From: Clusia tigrina
Lineage: Eukaryota > Arthropoda > Insecta > Diptera > Clusiidae
Assembly (NCBI GenBank): GCA_920105625.2
Contig: OV050033.1
Coordinates: 124,805,821 to 124,869,820 of the forward strand
DNA length: 64,000 nt
Direction of reading: 5' to 3'
Position numbers and translations under genes: made by a program. Positions within the stretch are counted from its first letter, which is position 1. The number at the start of each line of letters is the position of its first letter. Below the pieces are notes generated by a model. That model saw only the letters and a list, made by a program, of their open reading frames with translations, was not told the origin of the DNA and made no database searches. Below, in pieces: positions 23,241 through 36,509 of the stretch.

Positions 23241-25270
23241 TCCCTGGGTTTACTCACCCAAAGGAAACTTGCTTCTCCGCATGGATCCAGATCTTCCTTT
23301 AATACCCCAAAATTTTTCCCTCTGGGAGTGAAATTGGTGCAGTGGAGTTGGTGAAATGACATCATTGAAAATTTCAAAAAAAAACATATCCTCAATTGTG
23401 CATGTCCAGGAGAGCTGCATGCAGTTGGGTCCGGTATCTGTTTGTGGGAGGTATGTGTATATGTGTGTGTGACCTCCCGTTTTAAATTTATTTATCATTC
23501 AATTAAATATTTAAAATCATGAAAAAACTGCCGCTGAATGGCTTTTACGAGTATGCAATTGCCTGCGCGAGCCTCCGCTTCGCACGACCTGCAGTTGCCC
23601 CTGCCCCCAGGACCCCGGCCACAGTCCATGAGCTCATATTGAAAATTAAAATAAATAAATGAGCGAATGTTTGGCTGGCCGCGGCTCCACGTGTGCGTGC
23701 GTGTGTGTCGTTCCGTGTTAATTTTATTGTTATTGCCGTAAAATTAATTGACAATTTTAGTTGTTAATTAATTGCCATTGTTTGTTGTTGTTGCGCGTGC
23801 GGCTGATGGTGTTCTTGTTGTTGTGATTATCTATTATTACTATTGTTGTAGTCGTCGTTGGCGATTATTATTGCAATTCTACGCTTTTAATGCATTTGTA
23901 ATTTAGTTCTGCTGTTTAATTCCAAAAGTAATTTCTAATTAAAATTGTGGTTGGAACTGAGCTGGTCACGAGTGGGAAGGTGGTGTGGGTGGTGGAGTGG
24001 GAGGTGGTGTGGTAGGTGATTGGAGTGGTCATGCTTCGGTTGAGTTTAATACAAATTTAAAACTTTCTCACACTGGTGGAGCTACGTTCTATTTGAAAGG
24101 CGTGTAAAGGTGTAGCTACGCTGACAAAATTCCAAGAACTTCAGAGAGCAGGGTCCAATTTGACCCACTCGTCTTCTGCTTCCAGTTCCAGGTTTTGTTT
24201 CAATCGACTATTTAATTCTTAGCATGATTATTGGAAATGCTTAGTAGAGAAACTAATTTGTGTTGGATAGACAGAGTCCAGGGCTTCCTTAGAACAAAAC
24301 TGTATACGTGGACTCCGTAGCCTCGCCTGATGTTCATGGGGTCGTGGGATCAAATCGCTCTTAGGGCTTCATGTTTAGCTGCTTCTTTCTATTTCTTCCT
24401 TCTTTGCGAGTCGAACACCTCAGTTGCTGGTACTTAGTTTACAAAATCTCTGTTACACCTAATCGACTCTGAAGAATGTTATATAAATTAGTTTCGGCCT
24501 CCCTCTGTGGCTACTCATTACCCAACATCTTCCAGTCATAATTAACTAATGTAAGATATAATAATATAATGTAAGATGAAATTATAAGTGCAAGATATAA
24601 AAATACTATCAGAAAATTATCCATAATGTTGATACTGTATTGGAATCTTCTCGATATCTGAAATAAAAGCAAATCTTTTAGGATCCTTTGCAGTAGTTAC
24701 CAGATTGGTGTCTTTACGTAAACTGACATTTTCAAGGGGTGCAGGTCAAGAGGTGTTAGAAAACATTTCGAGTAGTTCTCTACGCATAGAAAAGTTGAAA
24801 GGTTGGTTCCCTTTAACTAAGTCATATCTACCCAAAGCCTATTACAGACCTTTCAGATTCAATAAACCACTAAAGCCACTGTTGTATGTAATTTAATTAT
24901 CTAGAGTCAGGAGTAATTTGAAGCTTATGGATATCAACCTAGAAAATCGTGGTGATATCGAATGCCGGACATGGGTCAAGAGAGAAGAAATAAATTGTAT
25001 ATGGATATTATGTTTATATTTCCTTTGCAAGCAACCTACAGAAATGCATCGACGTGAGGTATCTCCAATTTGGCATTATCTGCGGTGTTGATACAACAGT
25101 CGGGATTGGCAAACTTTCAAATATTTGAACCAGTTGACTATTGACGGGTTTCCTCTTCTTCGTAAATACTCGAGTGGGTAAGGTACTTCCTAATAGTGTG
25201 AGATTTCCCCTCACTAAAGCCTCCTTCCTCCCACCCAAAAATTTTGTACTCCTTTTGTTGTACTCATTAT
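23241..25270. other. non-coding DNA, no gene seen
   Basis: Mixed unique sequence with TTG runs near 23780-23860, a GGTGGTG patch near 23975-24010 and short ATAATGTAAGAT echoes near 24550-24600. No gene or element could be supported. Confidence 0.35.
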
Positions 25271-25484
25271 GAAGGTGTAAATTAAACTCTGAATTAATAT
25301 GGGAATTAAAGTGTGAATTAAGTTGCGAATTTAATTGTGATTAAACCGTGAATTAAAGAAGAGTATGCATTTGAATGAACTGTGAATTAACGTGTGAATT
25401 AATATGTGACTCAAAATATGAATTGAATTGTGAATTAAACTGTGAATTAAAGTGGGCATTAAACTATAAACTAGTATGTGAAAA
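25271..25484. repeat. 12-bp minisatellite, left block
   Basis: Units of AACTGTGAATTA follow at 12-bp spacing, best from 25377 to 25480, with point variants. Read as codons the period gives a four-residue repeat (NCEL, TCEL, KYEL), which explains the open frame here without a gene. Confidence 0.85.
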
Positions 25485-25544
25485 AGGTGTAACTTCCTTT
25501 CCAAAATCCTCTATCTCCTCCTTCCCTCAAATGTTTTTCCAGGC

Positions 25545-25612
25545 TTATTGTACCATGAATATCAATGCATGAGTGCTTCGAGACCTCCATCTTCGGCTGT
25601 TCTCCGGCCTAC
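25545..25612 (-). repeat. dispersed repeat fragment (copy 1)
   Basis: Read on the minus strand, TAGGCCGGAG, CCGAAGA, GGAGGTCTC, AAGCACTCA and CATTGAT occur in the same order as on the plus strand at 36267-36330. It lies in the 147-bp interruption between the two 12-bp repeat blocks, so it was probably inserted into that array. The family is not identified. Confidence 0.6.
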
Positions 25613-25631
25613 CCAACTTCTATTCTATTCT

Positions 25632-25752
25632 AATATGTGAATTAAAGTACGAATTAATGCATGAATTAAACTGTGAATTAAGATGTGAATAAAAGTATGA
25701 TTTAGGGAGTGAATTAAGAAGAGACCTAAGGTGTGAATTAAGAAGCCAATGA
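25632..25752. repeat. 12-bp minisatellite, right block
   Basis: The same TGTGAATTA-based 12-mer as in the block before 25485 resumes here after the interruption. It decays into unrelated sequence near 25755. Confidence 0.8.
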
Positions 25753-27084
25753 TCCGAATTAATAACAATTGTCGTCTTTCCTGCCATGATCCCAACTCCC
25801 TATCCAAAAACTCTGCCATATACTGTCAGTCCACAATCACAATGCAATTACTCTGCCTTCACTGCTATATTCATTGACAGTTTTTGATATATTACCCCAA
25901 CCCTAGGCATATTTATCCCCATCCTCACCACATTCGGGGTCCTTTTAGTACAGAACCCGTATAAAATCAAAGTTTTTACTGTACTGCACTTTATCGACCA
26001 AACAATGGATCTAAATGGGTACAAAAGATGCCATAAAATCGTTCCCAACTACGCCATCTTTTTATAGGAATATTGTGTGGTAAATTATGATGCTTGGCTT
26101 TACAGCTCAGAACATTTTTTTTTACGGTGCCGAAGAAATAATATTAACCAACTCGATTGCCTGCTCTGGAGCTAATAAAATAATAAAAAATGACAAGTGG
26201 CTTTTTTATCATACCACCCCCCACTCCATGACTCGTCTCTGACATAAAGGGAAGACACAATAAATGCAAATTGCAAGCAGCCAGCGATTGCTTTCTTTAT
26301 GGCACTTGACAAATTGGTCAAGTGATTTGCAAAACTAAAGAAAAAGGATAACAAGGCACGACATGCCACTCGTAAATAGATGGAAAAAAGGAATATTCCT
26401 CCCTCAAAACAATATTGAAAAATTGCTCAACCATTTGAATTGTTGTGTTTGTGAACAAGTTTGTATGGGTGTTTGTGTGGGTGAGCATATGTATCCATCC
26501 CTGCAGGGAAAAAGCACGAAGGCGATGAGATTTCATCATTATGGTAGGATTTAGTGAGAGATAACAGCAAATGTGCCACTTACGGTATATTTATAAGTGA
26601 ATCACAAATTTTCTATAAGAGGGTAACTCAGTTGGAGGTAAAATAATAATGAATTGAAATTATTGAATTAATAATAAATTTTGAAATAGCACATTTTATT
26701 TTATTTTAAGCTTTATTATATGTTTTATATGAATTTTAATTGCAGATTGATTTATTGCCGCCCACCCTGAAAAATTGAATAACTAATATTATTTCAGTGC
26801 ATGTGAGGAAATTATAAAAATGGAAATGATTTCTAAAAATGTCCCTTTGTCAGCGTCATCACTCGAAAGTCTTATACCAAAGAGCATACATAAATAGAGA
26901 TTGAATCACTCAAAATTTCGTGAAATGGAATTGATGGCGATTTCACAAAAATCGGTGAACGGCAAGGGGAAGCGAGCTGCAATGCGTGTATTTTTGTGCA
27001 ATAATAATTTCGTTCATCATGCGAGCTCTATAAATGCATAGTCTTTGGTTACGTCATGATCATTGTCATGCGTGTCCGTGTTGA
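25753..27084. other. non-coding DNA, no gene seen
   Basis: AT-rich unique sequence with a TTTGTG/GTGTTTG patch near 26440-26490. No motif was recognised. Confidence 0.4.
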
Positions 27085-29036
27085 GTGGTGCTCCACACAC
27101 GAGTGATCAAACTGCTAAATCAACTCTTCCCCCCACAGAGCGAAACGAGAGCCGTCGTGACGCCACACGTACAGAGGGGACCTATAGTCACTGTCGATGA
27201 GGTATTGTCGAGTATATCACGGGTCGATGACAACAAGTCTTCTGGTTTGGATGGAGTCCCAAATGTGGCATTCAAGGCAGCGGTAAGAGCGAGACCAGAA
27301 CTGTTCGCAAAGCTGTATGACGCCTGTCTGAGCGAAGGCATTTTTCCAAACGCGTGGAAACGGCAGAGACTGGTGCTGTTGCTAAAACCCGGAAAGCCAC
27401 CGGATCAGGCATCCTCCTATCGTCCACTTTGTATGCTGGATACAGTGGGAGAGATCCTAGAGCGTATCGTTTGGGAAAGACTACAGGAAACATTCGAGAA
27501 TCCAGGAGGGCTCTTCGACTGTAGACGACCCTTCGGAAAGGGAGGTCTACAGTCGACGCGATCAGAGCGGTAGTAGACATTGCTCGAGATGCGACGAGTG
27601 GCACTAGATGGAAGGGTGGCACCAAAATGTACTGTGCGGTGGTCACTCTAGATATCAAGAATGCCTTCAATTCTGCGAATTGGGGACATATAATGCAGGC
27701 TCTAGAGATTTTTGGAGTACCAACATACTTGCGGCGCATAATAGGTAGCTACCTCGACAACAGGGTGCTACTGTACGAGACAGAGGCGGGCGTAAATGCA
27801 TACCAAATAACCGGCGGGGTTCCTTAAGGATCGGTACTAGGGCCCATGCTGTGGAACGCTATGTACAGCGGCATCCTGGAGCTGAATATGCCGGAAAACG
27901 TTAATATTATTGGTTATGCTGATGATATCGCATTGGTAGTGGTGGCCAAACATATTGAGCATTTGCAGGTGGTATGTAACGATGCGATCGCAAGGGTGCG
28001 TAGGTGGCTCCAATCAGCGCACCTGGAACTTGCTGCTCAAAAAACTGAGATTGTACTGATAAGCACGCGGAAAAAGCGAGAGGAGATGGTGGTGGACATC
28101 GGTAATCACCGAATTATGTCGCAACCAAGCATTAAATATCTTGGAGTTAACATTGACGCAAGACTGTCATTTAACTAGCACCTGGTAGCGGTCAGCAAAA
28201 AAGGCTCTAAGATTCTGCCAAACATTGGAGGCCCACGTGAGGGAAGAAGACAACTTCTGGCGACGGTAACGGATTCCGTGATGCTCTCTGCAGCACCCAT
28301 CTGGGCAGGAGCAAAAATTACGCATCTCAGAGAGGCTTGCGCAACGCAACGATTAAGTGCGCTTAGACTCACCTGCGCCTACCGAACGGTCTCCGACGAC
28401 GCAATTTCCGTCCTTGCTGCAAAAATGCCCCTGGAATTACGAGCGTTGGAGCTGCAGCGACTGTACGACCGATAGGGCGTAAGGCCTACAGTCGAGCGAA
28501 GGCTAGAGGAGCGACGGCGATGCACCGAAGAGAGGCAAGAAAGATGGGAGCAGTCCGAGACGGGACGATGGACATTCCAGCTCATTTCCAGGGTGTCCCA
28601 ATGGGTGAACAGGAAGCATGGTAGTCTAAACTACTACATGACGCAGTTACTGAGCGGTCATAGATGCTTCAATGCATATTTCTACCGCTTCAAAATAACA
28701 GAAGACCCCTATTGTCCAAAATGCACGGGCGAATTCGGGAGCGCTAGGCACGTGATGCTTTACTGCTCACGCTTCAGGACCTGGAGAGAGGAGCTGGGAT
28801 CTGCCTTGGGCAGACTACCGACCACAGCATATATAGTGGCTGCAATGCTGGAGTCACCCGCTAAATGGAACGCGGTACCGACCTTCGCTGAACAAGTAAT
28901 GGTGGCGCTACGCAAGGAGGAGCGTGAACGACAGCGGCTACTGTGTCAACAGCAGTTAGCAAATGTAGCAGAAATTTCGCCACGGAGCGACAACCAGCAG
29001 CGGACTTGTTTTAGACTGACAATTACAGACGATTGA
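27085..29036 (+). pseudogene. R1-like reverse transcriptase, three stops and one frameshift
   Basis: Frame 1 (27085-27540) gives RT fingers: LFPP, DDNKSSGLDGVPN, LLLKPGKP and SYRPLCMLDT. A frameshift near 27535-27545 moves to the frame with RSTVDAIRAVVDIARDA and VVTLDIKNAFNSANW. That frame then stays in register to the end apart from stops at 27825 (TAA where PQGSVLGP expects CAA), 28176 and 28473. The catalytic box GYADD (near 27915) is intact. The C-terminal part ends with YCPKC...HVMLYC (CX2CX8HX4C) near 28712-28760 and a natural TGA at 29034-29036. Few lesions over about 1.9 kb point to a moderately old copy. The endonuclease and ORF1 are missing. Confidence 0.88.
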
Positions 29037-29125
29037 GCAATAATGCTCATGACGGTCTCCCGACGTAATCACATTATGCAGTCCCGGGAGGGCTGCCCGC
29101 CATGACAGTGAGGAGGTTTTAGTGA
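27085..29125 (+). mobile_element. 5'-truncated R1-like LINE
   Basis: The segment carries RT and a C-terminal CCHC motif, no RNase H and no poly(A). These are traits of the R1 clade. The 5' edge lies within the N-terminal part of RT. The 3' edge is set at the phrase AGGAGGTTTTAGT, which resembles R1-type 3' ends. No convincing target-site duplication was found, so both borders carry an uncertainty of a few tens of bases. The start at 27085 is the first base I can place in the protein, not a proven junction. Confidence 0.75.
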
Positions 29126-29576
29126 CAAAAATTTACATGTAAATTGCCCACAAATGACAATCATGTACACATCACCCACAAAATCATAAGAATATTCCAC
29201 AAATGATTTTGATTTTCCACATTCAATCTATGATCACAGCGAAATCGTGTCTGTGTGACACATCTTTCACTCATACTATTATATTTGAGTTTGACCATGA
29301 TGGGTCGTGTATGGCCCGCTTAACTCAGGTGCTGCTTGTATGTGCATTTGTATGCGTTCATGTTAAATGCACAATCGACTGTCCATCATGTGTTGTTCGT
29401 TGTGTGGCTATTAAATGACGTCATACATTTACCGTTCAATCGTTCCTTTCAACTTTACGAAAACGGGGCTCCCAACCTGTTTCAATAAGCCCATTGGCCA
29501 GTCAGGGGTCTGCAACATTTTGTAAAAAAGTTGTTTTATTATTATTATACACGATATTCTTTCGTATTTCGCTTAA

Positions 29577-30087
29577 GCTGGCCACAGACGACACACTGGT
29601 TCGTTCGATCGGTGTATGCTGGAATAAATTTTACCCGTCTTTGGAGTGGTGTACGCACAAATCCTAGTTTATAACAACTTTTGATTTTTGTTGAGAGGTT
29701 CGCGCACAAGTTTGCCGTTTATTGTGTGGTGTGTGCACATTTGCTCATTTCGTGTTTAGATTTCCAAGTGTGCACAGGGGACAAAAACAGCGTACAGCCG
29801 TTAATAAAGAGTTTTTAGAACAATTTATGGAATTAATAAAAAGGGAAACAGCAAATTAAAAAAAAAATTTTCATGAGAGCCACAGAATCCACTTTATGAT
29901 TATTTTCCATATTTTTTGTTTGTATACAAATTAATAACTAATAGCATTGATGGATCATACCCAACATTATTAGCCATGTTTGCTGAACGACGCTCCAGCA
30001 TTAAATGAAGTTTATGAATTTGTGTGTCGTGAGTGATAAAACTTTTGCACACCGATCGAACGAATATGTGTGTCGACTGTGGCCAGC
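29577..30087. mobile_element. non-autonomous DNA transposon, 511 bp, flanked by TTAA
   Basis: The terminal 39 bp are inverted repeats matching at 35 positions. Both ends start GCTGGCCACAG, and both reach TTCGTTCGATCGGTGT. TTAA stands directly outside each end (29573-29576 and 30088-30091). TTAA duplication is typical of piggyBac-type elements, but the first bases here differ from the usual piggyBac termini, so the superfamily is a guess. There is no coding capacity. The high end-to-end identity points to a fairly young copy. Confidence 0.87.
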
Positions 30088-30091
30088 TTAA

Positions 30092-32319
30092 CGGCGGGGT
30101 TTTTAATAGGAAAATTTGAGCTTTTTTTTGGTTTTGTGTTGAAGGGTCACCTTCTCTCTAAGGTAGCAACTGCCGATCACCCTCAAGATCATTGGTACTT
30201 CTCCTCGTGTAGATATCACCCTTGGCGTGACATCAGTGATTTATTTTAGTCTCTTGTAAATTGTGTGGTAAGCTGCCACCCTGGTACTGGTGGGGTTGCT
30301 TCTTGCTGGTTGATACCACACCATTTTGGGTGAAGCTTTCTAGCGCATTCGGTCAGTAGGGTCCATTGTGATGCTTTCGAACTTCCTCCAACGCCATATA
30401 CGGGTATCGCCGCCACCATTGAGCTGAGTTCGGAATCGACGAGGTGCTGTATAGGCGCTCATCGCCTGAGCGGAAACCATAGCCGCCACTCCAACTTTAC
30501 CTAACCTAACCCAATCCTCGAAGACGATCAATTTGCTAACACCCAACATTAACTCTGCAGACGCGTTGACCGTATATTGCAGCACCCGATACCAGAGAGT
30601 CTGGGGAACCAGTTCACATGCCTAGTTTTAGAACTACGAGTAGAGCCAAGGCGTTGATGTCTAGTTCAGTGGAAAGTCGGTTCTGGTTTCTATTGTGGTT
30701 CACAGAAGTGCAATTCAGAACCCGTTGAGTACATTAGATTAATAGGTGCACAACTTTTTAGATCCACTTCACACCATAACTGAATGGTGGAAAGCTAATT
30801 AGAAAAGCTGTGTTCAAAATTTATAAAGCGCTCGGTGAAATGTTCAAAAGTACCAGATTTCTCACCAGTCAATTTCCCTGCTGGGTTGCATGTGCTTTTT
30901 AAAGGTCCTTTGCTTACTTTCTTTTGTACATATGCGTGTGCGACTGCGGGTAATTTTATTGATACACTGACATTTATGAAATACTGCAAATATGACGTAG
31001 CAGGAAATTGCAAATTGCCATCTATGGACACACCCCTTCCTCAATATGGCACTGTGAATTGCCACATAAGCGGGCACAACTGCAGGAATGACTGGATGAA
31101 AGGATGAACGGATTCCGTTTGGGGCTTGTAATACAATATTTTGTGTGTTTGCTGCAATTTTATGAAGCTTTTTATTTCGCTAAGCGCCGTTATCTTATTT
31201 CCAGGACTGCGTTGCCCGATTTTCGGGTGCAAAAATTTATGGCCTGTAATTGAATGTTTGATGGAGCAAACAATTTTGATTGAATTGTGTGCGAGACGTG
31301 CGGTCGCATACGTACTCCTGTGATCCTTGTGAGCTACTTCAGTTGTTTCTGGTGATTTGCAATAATTTTTTGCTACTTTTTACCCCCTGTCTGCGAAAAC
31401 TGAGCGTGTTCCTGGGTGAGTGTGTAAGTGTGTGTGTTTTAAGCTGAGCCAAAGGGTTGCTCTGGTGCCAGTTTTTCTTGTCTTGCAACTTGTGTGATGA
31501 GTGTCCTTTTTCTTTCTAGCCAAATGTTTGCTTTACTAGATTAAGTGATTTTCAAGTCATGCTGCTTGCGAACTTTGTTTGATGTGCCACTAAAGGACTC
31601 GAGTGCATGGGTTGTGTGTGTGCGTGTGAGGCAAATTACAAGGGTTATTGAGCAAATCACTATCGTCGTGGGGCATTTGCGTGTGTCCTTTTTGTGTTGC
31701 CTCTAAGCAGGAGGGCTATTCTGGTTTGTTAGCATAATTTGTTTGATTTTATTAACTTTAGCCAGCAGTTTTCTTCCCATTCTCCTTTTATTTTTTCTTT
31801 CTGCCTCTGATGCTGCCGAGTCACTCTGGTTGAGGAGTGCTGGTGCAGCGCACGCTTTCGTTATTAAATTTTATGAGCATCCTTGTGCACTGGTCACTTA
31901 GGAATTGTTCTAAATCTTTAATAAGCAGTCAAGACTGGGACAGAAAAGGCCACTTGCATTCAATTTTAAGTGAAAGCTCAGGACTTGCACCCTCATAAGT
32001 CATATCTGAGGAGTGGACCCTACTTCAAGGGATACTGACACCCCCTACTCATATACTAAACCACCAATATGAGGAATAAAAAGTAAAGCAATTGAGTGTG
32101 TGGGAATCAGTGCGACCCAGCGAAGAGTGCCCTATATGAAAGAGCACCAAGAACTATATCATATATTTCCACCTTTTCCGAGCTTACATATGTGGTGCCT
32201 GTGGCCACATCCTTGCGGCAACTTCCTCTCCTGAAACTGAAATCCGGCCTCTGCCTCAGTATTAATTACACTTCTCGAAATTTATGATGGGCCATTTTAA
32301 TTTTTATTGGAAAAGAAGG
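30092..32319. other. non-coding DNA, no gene seen
   Basis: The part from 30160 to 30510 could be a LINE 3' fragment, because its (CCTAA)n-like run at 30492-30506 follows a GCCGCCACT phrase. The remainder (30520-32319) is unique sequence with short unrecognised frames. Nothing was supported as a gene. Confidence 0.35.
30492..30508 (+). repeat. CCTAA tandem, possible LINE 3' tail
   Basis: TACCTAACCTAACCC follows GCCGCCACTCCAACTT. The arrangement resembles the tailed 3' ends of RNase H LINEs, but no upstream protein motif confirms it. Confidence 0.25.
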
Positions 32320-32687
32320 CAATATAGAATGGAATGCAGAAAGTCTGACGAGTGAGTATGAACGAGGGGTCGGGAGGGGAATGTGCGGACTAAAATATGG
32401 TAAAATTATGACGGCACTTGTTGCTTGGAACAGCAAGTGTGAAACAGCCAGAGAAACTGACAGGCAGATTGAAGAAAGATACAGAAACCGAAAGGATATA
32501 GAAATTAAAATGGAGGAATGGAGCTAAAGAGAGAAATGACAGAGTAGAGATGACATTTTTAGAGTTAGAAGAAGTACATAGAAAAAATATGGACAGAGGG
32601 GGAGCTACGGAGATAGAAGGACAATTGAAGTGAGATCAATCGAAACACATAGAAACAAAATATAACGGAGAAAAAGAAATTTGAAAG
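32320..32687. repeat. purine-rich AGAGA/GAAA tract
   Basis: The strand is nearly free of C and T runs, with recurring ACAGAGA, GAGAAA and ATAGAAA phrases. It leads directly into the A run and (TA)n tract. Confidence 0.55.
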
Positions 32688-33594
<907 letters not shown>

Positions 33595-33910
33595 TTGTTA
33601 CTGTCTCTCTCTCTCTATGTCTCGCTTTGTTACTCTCATTCTCATTCTCACTCTCCATCTTTTTTATTCTCAGTCATTGTCCTTCTCGTATTTGATCGTT
33701 CTCCCTATTTTCCCTCTTCCACCTTTTTCTTTCTAAGTTTCTTTAATTTGATCTTTGTCTGTCTCTATCTTTATTACTCTCGCCCTGTCTGTCTCTGTTA
33801 CTCTCCCTCTCAATCACCATCTTTCTCGGAATTATCTCCCTCTCATTGACTGCCTCTATTTATCTCCCTCTCTCCATCTCTCCCTCTCTCTTTCCCTCTA
33901 TCTCTCTCTT

Positions 33911-33945
<35 letters not shown>

Positions 33946-33955
33946 CTCTACTTTT
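33595..33955. repeat. pyrimidine-rich (CT)n array
   Basis: CTCT, TCTG and CTCCAT runs, longest at 33900-33943. The Ser/Leu-rich frames are by-products. Confidence 0.75.
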
Positions 33956-35411
33956 ATTATTGTTTCCCAAACAAGTCTCCTCTATAATTAAAAATCCACA
34001 TTCATCTCCAATTGCGTCTTCAATTTCCTCAACCATCTTTAAACCCCATCCCCCGTGTCTAAGACTTTGAAATTGACTGAGTCGCTTTCACTGCAACCGT
34101 CTAATTTTAATTTACTTGACCGCAGCCCCCACCTACCCTCCGTTCTCCTACCCATCCTACCCACCTACCCTTCTGGCTATAAACGATTAAACGCAATGAA
34201 GCGCACTGCGTTGCTGCTATTAAACCAGGCAAGTGATTAGATCCATATCCAAACTAACAGGCCACCCTCTGCAACTAACATGACCACCCCCTCCCCCACG
34301 AGTATCCTGGCCAATTTTACTTCTCGCTGCCAATTTCAACGCTCGCTGCAATATAAAATTTTATGACTTTTTTGCTCAGTTTTTTTCCTCCCATTTTACT
34401 GGGCAGTTTTCATGTTCGCAGGTAGTTTACGTAAAACGGCACAACTGTTCACAAGCAATTGAGCAGCGGCGTTTGTTTGCTTAACGAAGGCCAGGTTGAG
34501 GATATGGCTATGTGCGAGTATCCTTGTTTGTCTGCGAATTGGGTCGTGCCGAATACTTTCACATGCACTCAACGCACATGTCCGACAATTCTGCGGAGGC
34601 AATTCCCATTTTGCCAGCTGCTCGTTAAATTGAATTGTCATTAAGTGGAATGCGTAATTAGCCGAGAGCAGCCACGGAAGTGATGGACAAAGAAAAGAAA
34701 TCGCTTTGCTTATGTCTCCAATTACAGGAGCAAGTTTAGAGCAGAGCTAATGGGGTATGATGTCTCCCCTTCGCCATCGTCATAGCAGTAAGACAAAGAT
34801 TGCCACACAATTAACTGGAGCAGACTCGGCGGTGAACTGGAACTGTGATGGAGAAATGGGGTTCTAAATGATGGTAGAGGTTGGCAATGTTACGAAATGT
34901 GCCGAGCAAAATAGTTTAAAGATCTGAGCCAGTGTCCAAGCAGTTTGAAGATTATGGTGACTAAATAGGAAAAATATGGAGCCTAAGGAGCTTTGAGTAA
35001 CAATAGAAAATCACCGAATACCTCCACTTCTACATTCACAACTGTCAGCATCTCTCCAGGATTTCCTCCTAACAATTGGCCAAACATTCTTTGTGTTTCT
35101 CTTTAAATTGCAGACAAACATTCCTTTCCATCTTGCACGCTCAGCGGTAAATCCAAATTTATGCCTTTTCGATTTGCCTTAATTTGTTTTTCTTATTTTA
35201 TTACTTTACCACAAGGACTTGTGTTGAAATCCTTACAAAAACAACATTGGAAAACCGAAGGACAGCAAATGACCCACAGCAAGGCTCACTCCCATGCACA
35301 ACTTCAGCACAACTCTTCCTCAGAGGCATTGAAAATGATGCTTCCTTCGGAGACTGCTTCCGGTTATTGATATTTAAGTTACTTATTTAGCAGAGATAAC
35401 TTTGCCCTTTT

Positions 35412-35446
<35 letters not shown>

Positions 35447-36266
35447 CTCAGTCAACAAAGGACTCGTTTAAGCAAGTAGTCTACCCACAAAAATAAACAG
35501 AATCCCTGTAAACACACCGAAGTGTCTATAATTTCTTTCGTTTGGCAACTTTTCTGCAACTGTCAGTTTGACAGGCAAAAAATTACGCAGCTCACATGCC
35601 AACCGGACTCTCATTTGCCTCATTTGCCTGTGCCATGTTCACTGTGATTTTGCAAGGAATTTTCAATACATTTGCCAGGAAGGATGTGGAGGAATGTCTT
35701 GCGAACTGACCAACGTCTGCGAGAAGTTGAAAAGTGTTGCAAATTTGGTGCTTCTTGCTTTCTGATGATGCTACGCGGAGCAGGGAGTGGCAAGTGAAAG
35801 TGAAGGCAAAGTTTGCGCTTCGACATGGAATTTCATCTTAGAATGTGTTGGGATACGTTTCGATGAAGGATATTTGATAATATGCACATATCCAAAGGGA
35901 GATCTGTTTATAGTAATCGGAAGGAACTATGGAAGGGCAAGCAAAGCTGTCAACGGTCCTGCGGTGATTTGTGTGCAATGAACCCAAGCACAACATAATT
36001 GAAAAGAAATCAAAAAGCAAATGCCAAAGGGTTGGCGAAACTTCTCGAGAAGCTGCTGGGATGAACTTTCTTGGTGATATAGTCAGTAAGAGGAGTTAGA
36101 ATTGCACAGAAATAGGATATAAGTCTATTGTGTCATTATTGTTAGAATATAAACTGTAGGATATGAGGACTCTCATTACTGGGAGGAAGGAAAAGTTCAC
36201 AAACCGACCACAACGTTTATGCTGCTACGACTCGACGTCTGCAGGCGTTTGGGGAATGAGTGGAGA
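33956..36266. other. non-coding DNA, no gene seen
   Basis: Unique-looking sequence. Frames up to 81 codons were inspected and show no domain or convincing signal peptide. A pure (CA)n run sits at 35414-35444. Confidence 0.4.
35414..35444. repeat. (CA)n microsatellite
   Basis: About 15 uninterrupted CA dinucleotides. Confidence 0.95.
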
Positions 36267-36330
36267 TAGGCCGGAGTGTCTCCGAAGAAGGAGGTCTCCA
36301 AGCACTCAGGCGTTGATGCCCAGCAGAAGA
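36267..36330 (+). repeat. dispersed repeat fragment (copy 2)
   Basis: TAGGCCGGAG, CTCCGAAGAAGGAGGTCTC, AAGCACTCAGG and CGTTGATG match the minus strand of 25545-25612 in order. It lies about 180 bp upstream of the Jockey insertion and may belong to an older unrecognised element. Confidence 0.6.
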
Positions 36331-36509
36331 TAGAAGTGGGGTACACTAATGGGGAATGACTACTAGCATCTAAATATCAGTTGGACGCAAAGAAAAAACT
36401 CTTTAGAAAGATTTCGAGACCCTGCCTGAACAGGATTCGAAGTCACCGCTCCTCAATTATGTGAAAGGTACTGTGTCATCAATATAAATTGACCAGTATT
36501 ACATACGTT

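Noticed and set aside
24308..24360. tRNA-like B-box (GGGATCAAATC), possible tRNA or SINE
   Set aside because: No fitting A-box at the right distance and no cloverleaf could be drawn.
27010..29200. Target-site duplication for the R1-like LINE
   Set aside because: I compared both flanks and found only weak partial matches (GAGTGATCAAAC against TAGTGACAAAAA), not enough to call.
34195..34240. Possible leader exon MKRTALLLLNQ before a GC-type donor
   Set aside because: Very short, no second exon, and the TATA-like sequence is too close to the ATG.
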